From: Ceratorhiza oryzae-sativae
Lineage: Eukaryota; Basidiomycota; Agaricomycetes; Cantharellales; Ceratobasidiaceae
DNA length: 64,000 bases
Reading direction: 5' to 3'
Assembly: GCA_030998015.1 (NCBI GenBank)
Contig: JARWMV010000040.1
Coordinates: 82,204 to 146,203, forward strand
Part shown: positions 19,308 to 31,791 of the stretch, one piece after another
Position numbering within the stretch: position 1 is the stretch's first letter
Layout of the letters: each line of letters starts with the position of its first letter
Translations under genes and position numbers: made by a program
Notes under the pieces: model-generated
What the model saw: the letters and a program-made list of their open reading frames with translations, nothing else
Databases searched by the model: none
What the model was told of the DNA's origin: nothing

Positions 19308-20590
19308 CTAGTCAACCACTGACTGAGCTGCTTTACATGTGGGACAGGACAAGACAAAGTATGGCCATGAACCTGTTCAATCATGTCCAGCACACACATG
19401 AACAAGAGCTCTTCACAGTTCACAACAAGTGAGGAGCTTAATTGCATGCCTGGCTTTGACAGTGACTATAATACTGTAAGTACATTTTCTGGGGGATATA
19501 GAGCACAATACCTTGGTGGCAAGCTCAATAGACATATCTTGATGTTTCCAAGACACCTTTGGTTGGAAGAAGAGCCTCAATATGGGAACAATGATGGAAG
19601 AACCAGTGGCCAGATCAAGATATTTCTGAGCATGATCAGCTCTAGTAGCTAACCCAGACTGTTTCTGTAACAGATTTACCATGAGCTAGTGCAAATTGAT
19701 ATATCTGTCAGCTCACAGTAACAATCCCCCAAATGCCCTGGGCAAGTAACCCAAACTGGTGACAATATGCATGAGTTTTTGCAGCCTTCTCATGCAGACC
19801 CACAACATTCTCAAGCATGTGAGCAACAGAGAGGTGATGCTCTGCAGTTCCAGGCACACCAGATGGCTCAATGGGATTGGACAATTGTGCATCTGACACA
19901 AGCTAAAACATGTTAGGGTTGACTGAAGGCTAACCTGTTTACTCACAATTTTGGAAAGGAGACCATCAATAGAACTCTCCATAGAAACTAGTGAGCCAAT
20001 AATCCACTCTGCCTTATCTGCTAAATTTGACTTGGAGGGGCAGACATCAGGAAGCTGGGTTGGTGATGAAGCCAAGGCATAAGCTGAAGGGTCAATTTGA
20101 GCAGCAGGGAAAAGTATATATAAGAGCACATCCAGGAGACTAAGATTGAGCTGAAATCAATTCAGAGCACAGGTAGCAGTACAAGTTGGAGCAGTTGAAC
20201 ATGTAGGGAAGAAGGCTGGCACATTTTTTGGTTCCATGACCTCAGAGTTGTCAATGATCTGACCAAGAGCTTCCAGAATAAGCTGGGTAGAGTGGAATGT
20301 AGCAGGGTGGCCTGCAGGGAGATCAGGAAGATACTTTCTGAATTCTAATTTCACTGCTGAAGTTACAGTCATATCTCCTGGAATATTCTTCAAGATCTGA
20401 GAGCAGCAGGGCATTTGTTGGATTACAAGTGAATGTATCCAAGGGCTCCCCTTAGGGACTGGGGTTACACTATTGTTTATGTCAATAGACATGGGGTAAT
20501 CAAATAGAATCAGGAAGTGCTCGTAGTGGTTGTCAGGAGCAAGTTGAAAATAATTTGCATATTCCTTGGTCACATGATAAAACAACCCTG
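19308..20590 (-). other. Unrecognised minus-strand exon-like stretches
   Basis: Open stretches 20585-20157 (about 140 codons, starts near FYHVTKEYANYFQ), 20129-19713 and 19682-19413 are separated by intron-like gaps and could be exons of one gene lying downstream of the KDZ transposase and once continuous with 12910-12225 before Gypsy B inserted. I recognise no domain. They may be the partner gene or C-terminal part of the KDZ element. Confidence 0.4.
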
Positions 20591-20595
20591 ATGAT

Positions 20596-20870
20596 TAGTC
20601 AGCATAGCACTTGACAGTTGAGTACTCTGATGACACATAATTTCCAAATGAGGTATTCACTACATAAAAGCACTTGACTGTCAAGTACTCTGATGACATA
20701 TAATTTCCAAATATGGAATTGAGTACATAAAAGCACTTGACTGTTGAGTACTCTGATGACACATAATTTCCAAATGAGGTATTCACTACATAAAAGCACT
20801 CAACTGTTGAGTACTCTGATGACATATAATTTCCAAATGAGGTGTACAATATCTGAATGTTATCATTGGC
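20596..20870 (-). repeat. 63-bp tandem repeat, four copies
   Basis: The string AGTACTCTGA recurs at 20621, 20684, 20747 and 20810, exactly 63 bp apart. Each unit carries an imperfect palindrome CACTTGACTGTCAAGTAC and TAATTTCCAAAT. Being 21 codons long, the array keeps an open minus-strand frame of 21-residue units (SFGNYVSSEYSTVKCFYV). The palindrome recurs once at 25065-25083 on the other side of the KDZ gene. Confidence 0.85.
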
Positions 20871-21625
20871 ACAGTGCTTCAATGTTAAACAATGTCAAGG
20901 GACTGCATGGGAATTTTGGGCTTCATAGCTCTTGAGTATACACATGTAACATCAGGATCTACCTCCTGCTCCAGCAAATTTTGTCAATGCAGGAGTGGAG
21001 GCAAGAGCTGAAATTTTCTGGGAGCAGTGGAAATTTCAGTGAAATTCTACTTCAGTGCAACATATTTGATAGAGAACAATCTGCCAGAATCCCAGCTTCT
21101 CAATGATACATATGTTAACAAAATTGGCCCAAAACTGAGTAAGCAAAAAACAGAATATTGAGTGCACCATTGGGGCATTAGCTTAGGCACAGCCCTCATG
21201 TTAGAATATTGTGGAAATGTGTGTCTTTCAGCTAGAGCCTATCAGAAATCTTGCTCATTTAAACTAGCCAGCTGATTGGTACACCATTCAACATGTACTG
21301 TATCATCCTAATGAAGCATGATCAACTGTATTTTTGGTTTGTGAGATTTGACCAACCTTAAGGCAATCCTTGAAACAATAATAGTAATTTCTTGTGTATG
21401 ACAGCCAAATATTTGCTTGCTGTAATGAGTAGCTGCTGTAGCCTAACTGAGAAGTTCCAACCACCTTTTGAGATGCTAAAAGACATTGATCTGCTTTCTG
21501 TTTGAAATAATGCATTGTTCTGATCATCTCCACTTTCAGAAACTTGAGTTCTTCTTCCCAGCATTGCCATCATTCCCTACCTAGGAACCACTCATGTTGT
21601 ACACCTGGCACACATTCAGCTACAT

Positions 21626-24600
21626 TCATTGCCATGTTAACTTCATACCTTTTACTGAGGATAGATCAATGTCATTATCCCACTGCTTGCTGGAGTAAGG
21701 TGCCTTCAGGAACCATGGAACACTTTGATATCCTTGCCCAACATCACAGTCTGCCACCATGATCCTCAGCATTTGATTGACATGCAGCTGCTCCAAGGCA
21801 GGAAGTTCATCAGAGCAATCTTCATGTCTACTCAGAGAGTTGTACTGGGTTATTGAGTTTGAGTAGTGCCACATAGCATGAGCAAGCTTCTTCTCTTGCA
21901 TATCAAGCTTTTTCTGAGCATGTGTAACTGTAGCTTGAGTTCTTGGGACACTAGACTTTCCCTTGAGTAGAAGAGCCTTCACTGAGCCAGCCAGAACTAG
22001 GTCATGAAGTGAAGAAAAGCACTCTGGCTTTTGAGCAGATCTCTCCTCCTCACAGAGTCTTGACATGTTAGCCACTGAACTGGCCTGAGTATCTGTGAAT
22101 TGAGAGGGTGATTTCAGGGTTCTGTCTTGATCCATTGAGTTTTCAGTGTTCCAGCTACCAGTTTCAGACTGCAGCCCTAGCCATGAGAGATAGCTTGGCA
22201 GAAGTTCATTGATTTGCCCATTCAGGATCTGTTGCTTCTTATTTAGTTCTGCTGCCTGAGATGGTGATTTGCTGCTCTCATGCTCCAAAGCCAGTAACTG
22301 GATTTCATGCCTGAAATACCTCAGCATGTCTATTTATGTAATTCCAGTCAACAGTACACTTACTCCATTACCTCCAACTGAATCAGCTTTGTTGGCATAC
22401 TATTCCAAGTGCTGGTTTTTTGGAGTGTGGCATCCAAAGACACCTCATTCAATGAGTTTGCTGCATCTGTTTGGTGAGTTTTGTCCAACAGATTCAGGCA
22501 CATAAAGTTATACTCACTGTTATAGAAGTCATGTGAGAATGGGCCAATCCATTTCCCAGCTTGAAACTTTGGAGTGAGGTCCTCTTGTTCCCAGCAGAGG
22601 ACTATTTGAGCTGGTAGCCCCTTGCTGAAATCATTCCAGGACTCCTTTGTCACCTGAAACATATCTTTTGCTTCCCAATATCTTTCAGATGTGTACTGGG
22701 CTTGGTTCTTGGTTAGTCTCTTTGCTATAAACACATTACTGTTACTCACCATGTGCAGACAGTTTTGTGAGATTTGAGTAGTTCTTGTGATGATTAAGTT
22801 GGTCCATTCTGGCTCCAGCACTTTTCTCACAAGCACTGCCAGCTATTTCATTCAGTGAGGCCCAAAGTCTCTCCAGAGGCTCCCCATCTGTTCTTCCAAC
22901 ACCCATGATGTTGTTCAGTGAGTATTGAACATAGCAGTTTTCCTTGTGAGCCACCAGACAAAATTTGCCCACTGCCCCTTGAACATCATGTGGCAGAGAC
23001 ATTGGTGCAAGTGGACCATAAGATTGGATCCTTTCAGTGAAGTGAAGACTCCAAAAGCAGAAGATATCATATATGATGAAAACTTCAGTGCCAGCCTGTT
23101 GATGTAGACCAATAACACTGCCAATGGCAAAGTCTGTGAACAAGTACCTAGCAGAAACTCAGAATATGGGTTGTTATGATCACAACATTTCACTGACTGT
23201 TCACCTCCATAGTAATTGACTGTGCCTAAATGGGTGAAGAAACCATGCCAACATGCCACAGCACCAATTCCAGTGATATCAAGGCCATTGAATTTGACAT
23301 ACTGATTGGCCACAGCTTTCATGGTATTACAGTTGGGCTCCTGATAATGATTGGGGAATTATGGTATGATTAAGAAGTGTAGAATGATAAGGAAATATAA
23401 CTCACTTGCTTATTGTTGGTATTCTTCCTGCCATTCACTTTCAGGTGCTCTGTGTATGCTTTGTTTCCCACAAAGAACTTCAAACCATCACTCAAGCAGA
23501 GATCATTGGTAGCCCCTTTGTGAGCCTTTCTGACCTGGTGGAAGTTGCCATCATAGCATAGAATAGCCTTGAATAACCATCTACCAATTGAAAAATTAGC
23601 TACAACAATGTCCACAAGAGATGGCATCTTACTGTTCACTGGTTGGTACAGAGCTCTTATCATAATTAACACCTGGCTGTGGGCATGCAGGACACTCAAC
23701 CCCAATCCTATCTGGAGTTTGCAGATCATGTGGGGATGAGGAAAAGGACTGCAGTGGTACAACCATTGCTGCTTTCAGATCCTGCAAGTGAATCCACTGT
23801 TGTCCAGCACTGAGTAGCTGATGGTAACAGTCCAGCACAGTACCAGGGAAGTGCATGCTTGTAAGCTGGACTAGAACCTGATAAAATTTATGTCCAGAGA
23901 TTTTTGCTTGGGCCTCAAAGAAAGCAAAATGATCAAGCAACTGAAATGTAAAAGCAGATCTAGGATTTTGGTTACTGCAAGGATAAATCCTTGCAGCAAG
24001 AAGCTGAAGGGACTTCTCCTTGGATCCTAGCCTTGTACAATATTGAACATTGAGAGTGTGGAAGCCATTAATGTGGCCAACAACCAGTGGGCAGACAGGA
24101 CTGTCTGTCAACCAAAAGTATTAGGTGATGGCACAACTCTTAAGAGTACAATTAACCTTGCTGGCACATTCTCTGCTTGCAATCTGAGCCAATGTGTCCC
24201 ACATGTAAGATATACTCAAGGTTTGTCAGAGTGGTCAACTTGTAGTAGGAGCCATTCCAGTGCTGGATCAGATGAAATGGCAGCAAGCAATGTTGGGAGC
24301 ACATGCATCCTTTGCATAGTGCTTGGGGCAAGATACACTCAGCACAAGTATAATTAGCCTCAGTGGTTGAGCATAAAGGGCACAAGGGTGATGTTGGACT
24401 TGATGGTGCCTCCAGTTGGTACAGGGCTGTATAATACTTGGCCATGTGTTTTGATTTCCACTCCAGGAGGTAGGAATGTGGCTGTATGTGATATACTCAG
24501 CAGTTTGAAACATTGGCATGTTTGGCTCATTACTATTTACCTTTTTTGGTTGAGCCTTTTCACTTCTTTATTCCTTGTTTGAAGCAGGAGTAGATATTTT

Positions 24601-24873
24601 GGCATGATCCTGGAATTCTTCATCTTCCCAATCATCAACATGAAGGTATTCCACTTGAGGTGATGAGGCAGCAGTAGTGTTACCCTCAGGTACTTCAAGT
24701 ACTTCTTCTGTGACATCTGGTCTTGGACTGACCAGGTGAAGCTTTTTCACCTTTTTCTCAAGTTGTCCAGTGCTAGCCACCCTCTTTTGTCCAAGATTGG
24801 TGAACCTAGTTTTGCTGTGGCTATTGACCAACCCATGTTGAGCAATGATATTCAGTTTGGGTTTGGGTGGCAT
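21626..24873 (-). CDS. KDZ-superfamily (Kyakuja-Dileera-Zisupton) transposase, possibly decayed
   Basis: Read on the minus strand from ATG 24873 over about seven exons with short introns. After a basic N-terminus comes the CxC2-type cysteine cluster (24445-24152: CPLCSTTEANYTCAEC, then HLIQHWNGSYYK), then the stretch with AFTFQLLDHFAFF and VECPACPQPG (24111-23640). The RNase H-fold catalytic residues of the family are visible: first Asp in CYDGNFHQVRK (near 23557), second Asp in IIYDIFCFW (near 23068), Glu in GVGRTDGEPLERLW (near 22880). A Lys/Gln-rich helical C-terminus follows to about 21626. Large exons are open, but a TAA after NKE at 24568 must be removed by splicing or is a lesion, so intactness is not certain. 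Family identity is established knowledge of these motifs. Exon ends were not resolved base by base. Confidence 0.82.
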
Positions 24874-25064
24874 GGCAATTCAGGTAATGGATGGTGATGG
24901 TGGTCAGAAGAAACCTTTTGAGTAGACAATATATGAAATTCTGCTTGGCTTTAGCATGATAGATTACCTCAGCATGTTAACCCTGTTCATGATATCTCTA
25001 TTGTGTGTCTACCATAGTAATAACAAATTCCTTGATTGCCAATTAGGCACTTATATCAGCAGGA

Positions 25065-25083
25065 GTACTTGACAGTCAAGTAC
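25065..25083. repeat. GTACTTGACAGTCAAGTAC palindrome upstream of the KDZ gene
   Basis: Near-perfect 19-bp palindrome, about 190 bp upstream of the KDZ start codon, followed by TTTTATGAC. Matches the core of the 63-bp repeat units beyond the 3' end of the gene (20621 onward), so related sites sit on both sides of the transposase gene, as binding sites near element ends would. Confidence 0.55.
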
Positions 25084-25985
25084 TTTTATGACTCATTGCT
25101 TGCTTGAAGTTCACATGATCAGGAATGACATAAATTTAGTACTGTATCTGTTGTCCCTTGTAGTGTCTCTGGATTATGTCATCACATGTGCAGAGTATAA
25201 ATATTCATTGCATCAAGAAATTCATCTCTAACCCAAACCACCACTGCATTGCTCCAACCTCACCTGGCATTTTCTGATACCTTTTTCACAATGGCACAAG
25301 AGATTGGTACAGGTTCGCAGACTACAGGAGTGTTAGCAGCTAATGTTTGGGCAAGGATAGTACTTACCATGTCATATCTGGCACAGCAAGTGACACCATC
25401 AGCTTGAAAAATGCAAGATTGCCCCAGGTCCTCCAGAGACTGTTCTCCCTGGGGCGCTGGGAAACCCAAGTGCTCAACAGGGGTGCTACAGACCCACAGA
25501 GGACCTGGAGGCATCATTGCGTTTGTCAGACCACTGATGTTTGCATGTTCCCCTGTTGTTGGCACAAATGGGGGACTTTCTACCCAACTTGTTTTTGCGC
25601 CCTTGACTCCCATGGTGGACACAAGGCTAAAATTTTTGGTCAGTAATCCAGCCTAGTATAAGATGACATGTATTCACCTTGCAGACAACACGCACAAGGA
25701 TTGAGACACAGACAGCAGTGGTGGACACATAGGAGCAAAGTGCCAAGCACCAGGCAATTGTGACAGACTAGGCCCAAACAAGGGTGGCACAGTGGTGTGT
25801 GTACATGTCAAGGACAATATTTCCCCCCACCCAGGGGGTAGTTCGCTTCAGTATTGAATATCAATCAAAATTGGGGTGTTATTCAACCATTCGGCAGCAT
25901 GTATGCACTGTAATAATTACCTCACAAATGAACACAACTCTTGCGCATACATTGTTTTCCTCACTTCGCTGGCAAACTAACAGGC

Positions 25986-25993
25986 TATAAAAA
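25986..25993 (+). promoter_or_regulatory. TATA box of the hAT gene
   Basis: TATAAAAA about 90 bp upstream of the hAT start codon at 26082. Confidence 0.45.
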
Positions 25994-26081
25994 CTCTCCC
26001 TAATAGTAAGTACTATACAACAAACCCCACATATTATTATTCATATTATCTCCCTATTCTCACATCCTATTTCCTGCACCG

Positions 26082-29000
26082 ATGCTGGCAGCTTACTTTG
26101 TTGACTCTGACTCTGATGCATCAGCTGTAGCAGGACCTAGCAACAGGCCTGCCATCAATGAATCAGGTTGACGGCCCAACAAGAGAGCAAGAGCTGATAG
26201 CAACCTTGCTCCACTTGTTGGTAAGTTCACACTCAGTATTTATAGACACTACTCATACATATCATAGCCCAAATAAGGGTGTCCTTGTTCTGTAACCAGG
26301 GCACCCTGTTTGAGGAAGAGCTAGATTCCCATGCGACCTCCCCTGTTGAGTTGATATCCAGAATGGACTGCTTGCAGAGTGACAGAGCCACTACTGACAG
26401 AATCGATATGGACAGAGTGGACATGGATGGAGCTGATGAGGGCCAGGTGATGAACACCAAGCAGCGGGATAAAACACAATTGGAGCAAGAAAAGAATGAC
26501 CCCAAGGAGGAACTAGGTAAGTGACAATCCATGGATAATTCAGAGAGAAACTCACAAGGCAATTCTTCTATCAGCGGCATGTGTGAGGCAGTTCCATGCT
26601 AGCACCTCAACGGCCTACCAGGGTTACAAGGCACTGGTAATCATCTGGAAGAACGGCACCAGGGCACATGGTTACAAGTGCAAAAAGTGCGTGTATGCGC
26701 TCATATATTTGTTCTAGTCTCACTTCAATCTTTTATCTTAGCTGTGACACTGGTTTCTTTGCTAGACAGTGAATTGGCAAGTCTGGGATGTCATCACTTC
26801 GATCCCATACCAACATTTGTCCTGGGTTCAAAGGCAAGGGTACAGCTGAGCTTTCCCAATTTGGGATCACTGGTGGGACTGGCCATCTAACTTGCAAAGA
26901 GGTTTGCAAGTACTTTGCCCTCTGGGTGGCAGAAAGCAGCTGCCCATTCCTGATGATTGATGATTGTTATGTGAGTACCAGCTTACTTGAGACACTATTT
27001 ACTAACTGTTATTCAGCTTCAAAAGCTCTTACATCCTGACACAAAGAAGTTTAAGCTGAGTTGCAGAACATTATCAAAGGACGTGCGCTGCCTGTACAAG
27101 GCAACACAAGTGGATATCATAAAGGTTTTGAAGGTAGGTTGTATATCAGTGGTTGGTAATATATTCATTTGTGTTGTGTTCTTAGGATCACATCAGCATA
27201 TTTCACCTTGCGCTGGATTTGTTCCAGAGTAGCAATGGGTTCAACTTCCTTGGACTTGTGTTGTTCAAATTCAAGGCAAGTATGCCAAACAAACCTGTCA
27301 AGATTGAGCAGTTCATTCTTGAATGTCTAAGGTGTGTATCTTGCATCTGTATATGTTGGTGGCATACTCATATTCTTCAGCTTTGCCAAGTCTCACACTG
27401 GTGTTCACATTGCCCAAACTTTATATGATGCGCTCTGTAAATTCGGGATTGAGCACTGGGTGAGTGATATATTCTGGTCAGATTATATAATCACAAATGT
27501 GCATTCAAGGTCTGGGGCCTTGTTGCCGACAATGCCTCAAACAATGCCACAATGATGGTATATCTGGCTAGGTTTGGGCTTTTGCAACTCACAGGGCCAG
27601 CATGTTGTATTTTCTGTGTGTTGCACATTTACAACCTTGCTGCCAAGGTATGTTTGTTTGTTTGTTTGCTCATGTGCTGACTAATTACATTTGGTGCAGG
27701 CAATCACTCTCCCCTTCCGCGTCCACCACAAACAACTTAAGGATGCAGCTTGGGCTAACAACAATGAAGAAGACCAAGATGATGAGTTTGAGGACTTGCT
27801 GATGGATGAGGTAAGTTGTTTATATTCCAGACTGAAGCCACTCAACTCCCCCTTCTAGGCTGGAGATGACAGATGCTCACCATCGGGCATGCTCAATGGG
27901 CTTGGCGATGAGGATGAGGTGGAGCTACCAGAGATACAGGCCAGGTTGGATGAAGATCAGGAGTATTGTCAAGTGACAAAAATCCTTCACAAGGTACGCC
28001 AAGCTGTGTTAGTACACATAAATACTTAATGCCAGCTAAATACCCATTATAGGTTGCAAGAGAGGCTAAACGTCTCTGCTATACACCAGGTGCAAAGGCA
28101 GCGTTCAAGGTGTCATGTGTAGAGACGGATACCCTGACTCCACATAACATTGTTTGTGATGTTGCAACTTGCTGGAACTCGACTGAAGAGTCCCTGGATG
28201 ACACAGATCAAACATGGACAGGCCTGTACATATTTCTCTAGCCTTGTGCCCACAGCGTGGATGCTAACTATATTATAGCATTCTCTACCGGAAAAACAAC
28301 TGATACACCCCCCTCAAGGAGCGTTTCCTGCCTGAGGATTGTAAAGCCATCCAAGGGCTTCTAACAGTGCTACAAGTAAGTACTGTTCCTGTTTGGTACT
28401 CATTCCTTACTGAGTTCTGCCTTTAGCCACTATGAATTGCAACAGTACAATTGTCAAAGGTGAAGGTCCCCCTGCTCACCAATGTTATTGTTCAATACAA
28501 TGCACTTAACAAGCAATACAGGTGTATCGCCAACAACACCACCATCCCACTATATCTTTGCCATTGTGCTGACTGTGCCCAGGGTGTTCTCAATAGATAC
28601 TACAAGAAGACCAACAAATCGTTGTTGTACCGGCTTGTGCTCTGTAAGTACATTACCTTATGGATTTCCTGTGAGCTCACAAACCACATACAGTATTACA
28701 TCCCTTGTTGCATGTACACTACCTCAAAGCTGCTAAGTGGGATCAAGAGTGGATTGATGTTGCTGTCGAACTTGCTGAGGGCATCTGGCATCAACACTAC
28801 AAGCCAGCCCATCTTGTACTTGATCCTGAGGACGAAGAATTGTCAAACAACACTGGTACATTTGGATTTAATGTGAGTACATCTTTTTTATGTGTACATT
28901 CCCTAAGTTTTCTTCAGTTGTACATGGATCATTTATTATCTACCATCGACCAAGCTGCCGCACCTTCAGCATCCCCAGTGCATTCCTTTGTATGCAGTAA

Positions 29001-29437
29001 GTATTGTATATTTTCATCCATCGACAATGCTCACTAGCCACCACACAGACATGCTGGTCTTCAATGTTGTTGAGGGGAAGCAGAGTGCCTTCAACCTGCT
29101 TGTCTGGTGGTACAGACAACGCCATGTCAGCAATGAAGTGAATGGTTTAACTCAAATGGCACTAGACATGCTCACTGCTCCTGGTGAGTATTACTGTGTA
29201 TCTGACAAATGTTTGAACCACTTACCACCTTGTTTAGCTTTGAGCATTGATGTTGAATGCACATTCTCCTTTGCTGGCTTGCTTGTGAGCAAGCACTGTC
29301 ATAACCTCTCACTGCACACAATCCAAGTGACTGCAACTCTTGGCTTGTACTCCAAGGCTGGCCTCATCAAACCTGGTACCTTGGTGTTGCCACTGCATGG
29401 CAAAGAGGCCTCAAAGGAGAAGGCAAGCATGAAGTAG
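26082..29437 (+). pseudogene. hAT-family transposase, intron-containing, broken
   Basis: Plus-strand exons separated by ~50-bp introns. ATG 26082 opens MLAAYFVDSDSDASAV; TGA 26169-26171 interrupts it at codon 30 where CGA (Arg) fits a basic RRPNKRAR-like segment. Later exons show the hAT catalytic region (LALDLFQSSNGFNFLGL near 27215; SHTGVHIAQTLYDAL near 27392; VADNASNNATMMVYLA near 27518; DVATCWNSTEESL near 28160) and the C-terminal dimerisation segment (LSIDVECTFSFAGLLVSKH near 29240). The catalytic Asp expected in the first motif is followed by LF rather than the usual aromatic WT/WS, and one frame change is needed near 27650. BED zinc finger not clearly seen. Terminal repeats not found. 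Confidence 0.75.
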
Positions 29438-29888
29438 CATGTTGTGGAGGTGTCCAAGTTATACATTCTTTCCTGTGTTTTGTAATACACTACATACTTC
29501 ACTCGAATATGATATTTTCTTAACCTCAACAAGCCATGGTTGTGCTTGCAAGTTAAAACATTCAAAACATCACTCATAGAACTAAATTGAGAATGAATGA
29601 GCAAAAGAACCAACAGAGGAAAAGTTTTGGACTTGGTACTTGAACATGACGTCAATGAATTCTGCAAAAATCGGCAAAGTCTTGCCACAACCTGACTGAA
29701 ATTAGCCGAAATTCTGTGGGAAGAGCGGCGCTTAAAGTGCCGAAAATTGTGGGCATTCCGGGCAGGCACTGAGGTGTTGAGGGTTGTTTTGGTGCTGGCG
29801 CAGGCACTGGCAACACAGGAATTTTTGCTGCAGGAACCCGGAATTCCCAGGAGCTGAAAATCAGTGTCACATCCTTACCCTGTTAAGC
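29438..29888. other. Spacer with GAATTC-type short inverted motifs
   Basis: No gene. Between about 29655 and 29855 short inverted motifs around GAATTCTG and GGAATTCC recur, a looser echo of 1620-1780. Confidence 0.45.
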
Positions 29889-31415
29889 ATGTCTTCAAAA
29901 TCAACTGTCTATTACTGCAAGACTGAGGGATGTGTGGTGGCTAGCAATCACTTTGGCAATTGGTATGCTGAATCTCAGGGTGAGTGACATCCAATGAATC
30001 AATTCAAATCACTGCTGAAAGTTACAGGGATTGAAATTGGCAACAATGCTTGTCCTCCCCTCTGTGTACCCTGATTGGAACAACAAGGGGCTCCCTGCCA
30101 TGCCTCCAGCCAGTGCAGTTGCAAGTGAGAATGCTTACAAACACTTGAACAGAGACTATATACTTGCATTTTGGGGTATGTAGTCACTGATGCCCAGTAG
30201 ATCAATAATTCATATTTATTAGTATTGCAAGGATCCAATATGAAAACTGTTCCTTGGCTCAAGCTCTCACAGGATTCCTCTATAACATCTTTGAGAAGAT
30301 GGCCACAGGCTGTCCCCCACATCAATCCTGCACATATGAATACCACTCAGGCAAAGCAATTGTATGAGTACTTCAGAAAAAGTAGTTTAGGGGAGCTGCC
30401 AGATGAAGAAAAATTCATGTTTAAGTGAGTTGAATTGAGTGATTGGAAGAGTAACTGACTTGGCAATTAGTAAGGTGCTTTTAGCCAATGGTAGCCTGAA
30501 CAAGGCAATGAATGCCTATGTGGACTGCAATCCACAAATTCTGGAAAGCTTTTGGAGACCAGCACAACTCCATTACTTGGAGTACCACAAGAGATTGTCA
30601 TCCACTCCAGATGCAGAACACAATTTTGGGGCATTGGTGAACAAAGACTCTGAGGACCTGAGCAAAGATCTGGGATGCTTGGACCTTGAAGTGGCCAATG
30701 AAGCATCAGATTCTCAGCAAGCTTCATCACAATTAATTTCCAGTCCCTCCCAAGGTGTGTGTAATTTTCCTGTTTGAATCAAATAAAATTCTCTTATAAC
30801 ATGAGCTTAGATGCTTCCTTTCATCCTGAACAAGTCAAAAATTTGGATGAGGAAATACAGCCTGATGGTAATACCCAAAAAAGACAAAATCTGACCCTAA
30901 CTTGCTGACATATGAATATTGAGCAGCTGAACAGCCCCAACCATTGCCAGAGAACCCATATCAAGATATAATCCACTCAGGTAAAAGGGTTGTAGCATCA
31001 GTAGTTTCCCAGGAAGTAATCTGTTCTACAGATACCTGGTGTTCAATGAACACTAGTTTGCCCTTTGAGTTTTCTGCTAAACTCCAGCATCTTTGAAACA
31101 TCACAGAGTCTTTGCCCTCCACAACTCCACTGGGGAATAGCTCCAGTGTACTTGGCTGGTTTAACAAGGGTTTGCAAGAAACCTTAGCAACCAACACAGC
31201 CTCAAGTAAATGGAATGCAGTGGCTCCAGCACTGGAGAACATAGTAGGGAGAGGGTGCAATATCAGACTGTTGGGCCAAAACATAACCACTGGGAGGGAT
31301 GGATTGATGGGAGCACACAATGCAATAATGTGGTTGGTTTTACACCATGGGGTAGGTGCCAATTTGCTTGAAGGCACAATTGATGTTCTTGTGGAGGCAG
31401 GATTGACAAGGTGAG
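29889..31415 (+). pseudogene. Unrecognised intron-containing gene, split by Gypsy copy C
   Basis: Exon-like plus-strand frames: a Cys/His-bearing start (ATG 29889, YYCKTEGCVVASNHFGNW), a GT-AG intron from 29980, a second exon around SVYPDWNNKGLPAMPPAS, a third around IQYENCSLAQALTGFLYN with CPPHQSC, then frames at 30439-30777 and 31112-31414 (WNAVAPALENIVGRG). Frames are linked by intron-like gaps but also by stops. Gypsy copy C landed at 31416 (target GTGAG), so any further part continues at 38889. No family recognised. It may be an accessory gene of a DNA transposon. Confidence 0.4.
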
Positions 31416-31791
31416 TGTTGGCAACAACAAGTCAGGCAACAAGGAAAATAGTAAGAAAAGAAAAGAACTTGTATTCAATGAGAGGTCAAGTTCTTGAGGA
31501 GTCCTCTGCAAACTTGACCTGGTTTATATACATAGTACAAGCCACATCATAACAAACAAGTCCATACAGTGAGTCACAACTGATAAGAGATAGAAGCAGT
31601 AGAAGCAACTGTGGAACTGCGGAATTTCACATTGGAGTTGGAATACATCTTGGTTATTGGTCTTGAACATCCCCTGAATCACATGACACAGCTATACCAT
31701 AAAAGGCAAGTATGTTTTGAAGATGATCTCATAAAATGTAGTAAATCAAGAAAATATTATAGAGTGGATATATGCACGTCAGTTTGTGACA
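31416..31791 (-). repeat. 3' LTR of copy C
   Basis: 376 bp, minus-strand start TGTCACAAACTGACA, next to polypurine tract CTTCCCCCC (plus strand) from 31792. Confidence 0.95.

Larger units (their letters stand above)
24874..26081. other. Spacer between divergent KDZ and hAT transposase genes
   Basis: No supported gene. Holds the palindrome at 25065 and a TATA box of the hAT gene (25986). A minus open frame 25622-25260 shows no family resemblance. Confidence 0.5.

Noticed and set aside
20596..20870. CRISPR-like array
   Set aside because: Units are contiguous 63-bp tandem repeats with no unique spacers, in a eukaryotic genome.
25260..25622. 120-codon minus frame between the KDZ and hAT genes
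   Set aside because: No recognised domain and no splice or promoter support.
26082..29887. hAT terminal inverted repeats and 8-bp duplication
   Set aside because: I searched by eye around 25.7-26.0 and 29.4-29.9 kb and found no convincing pair.
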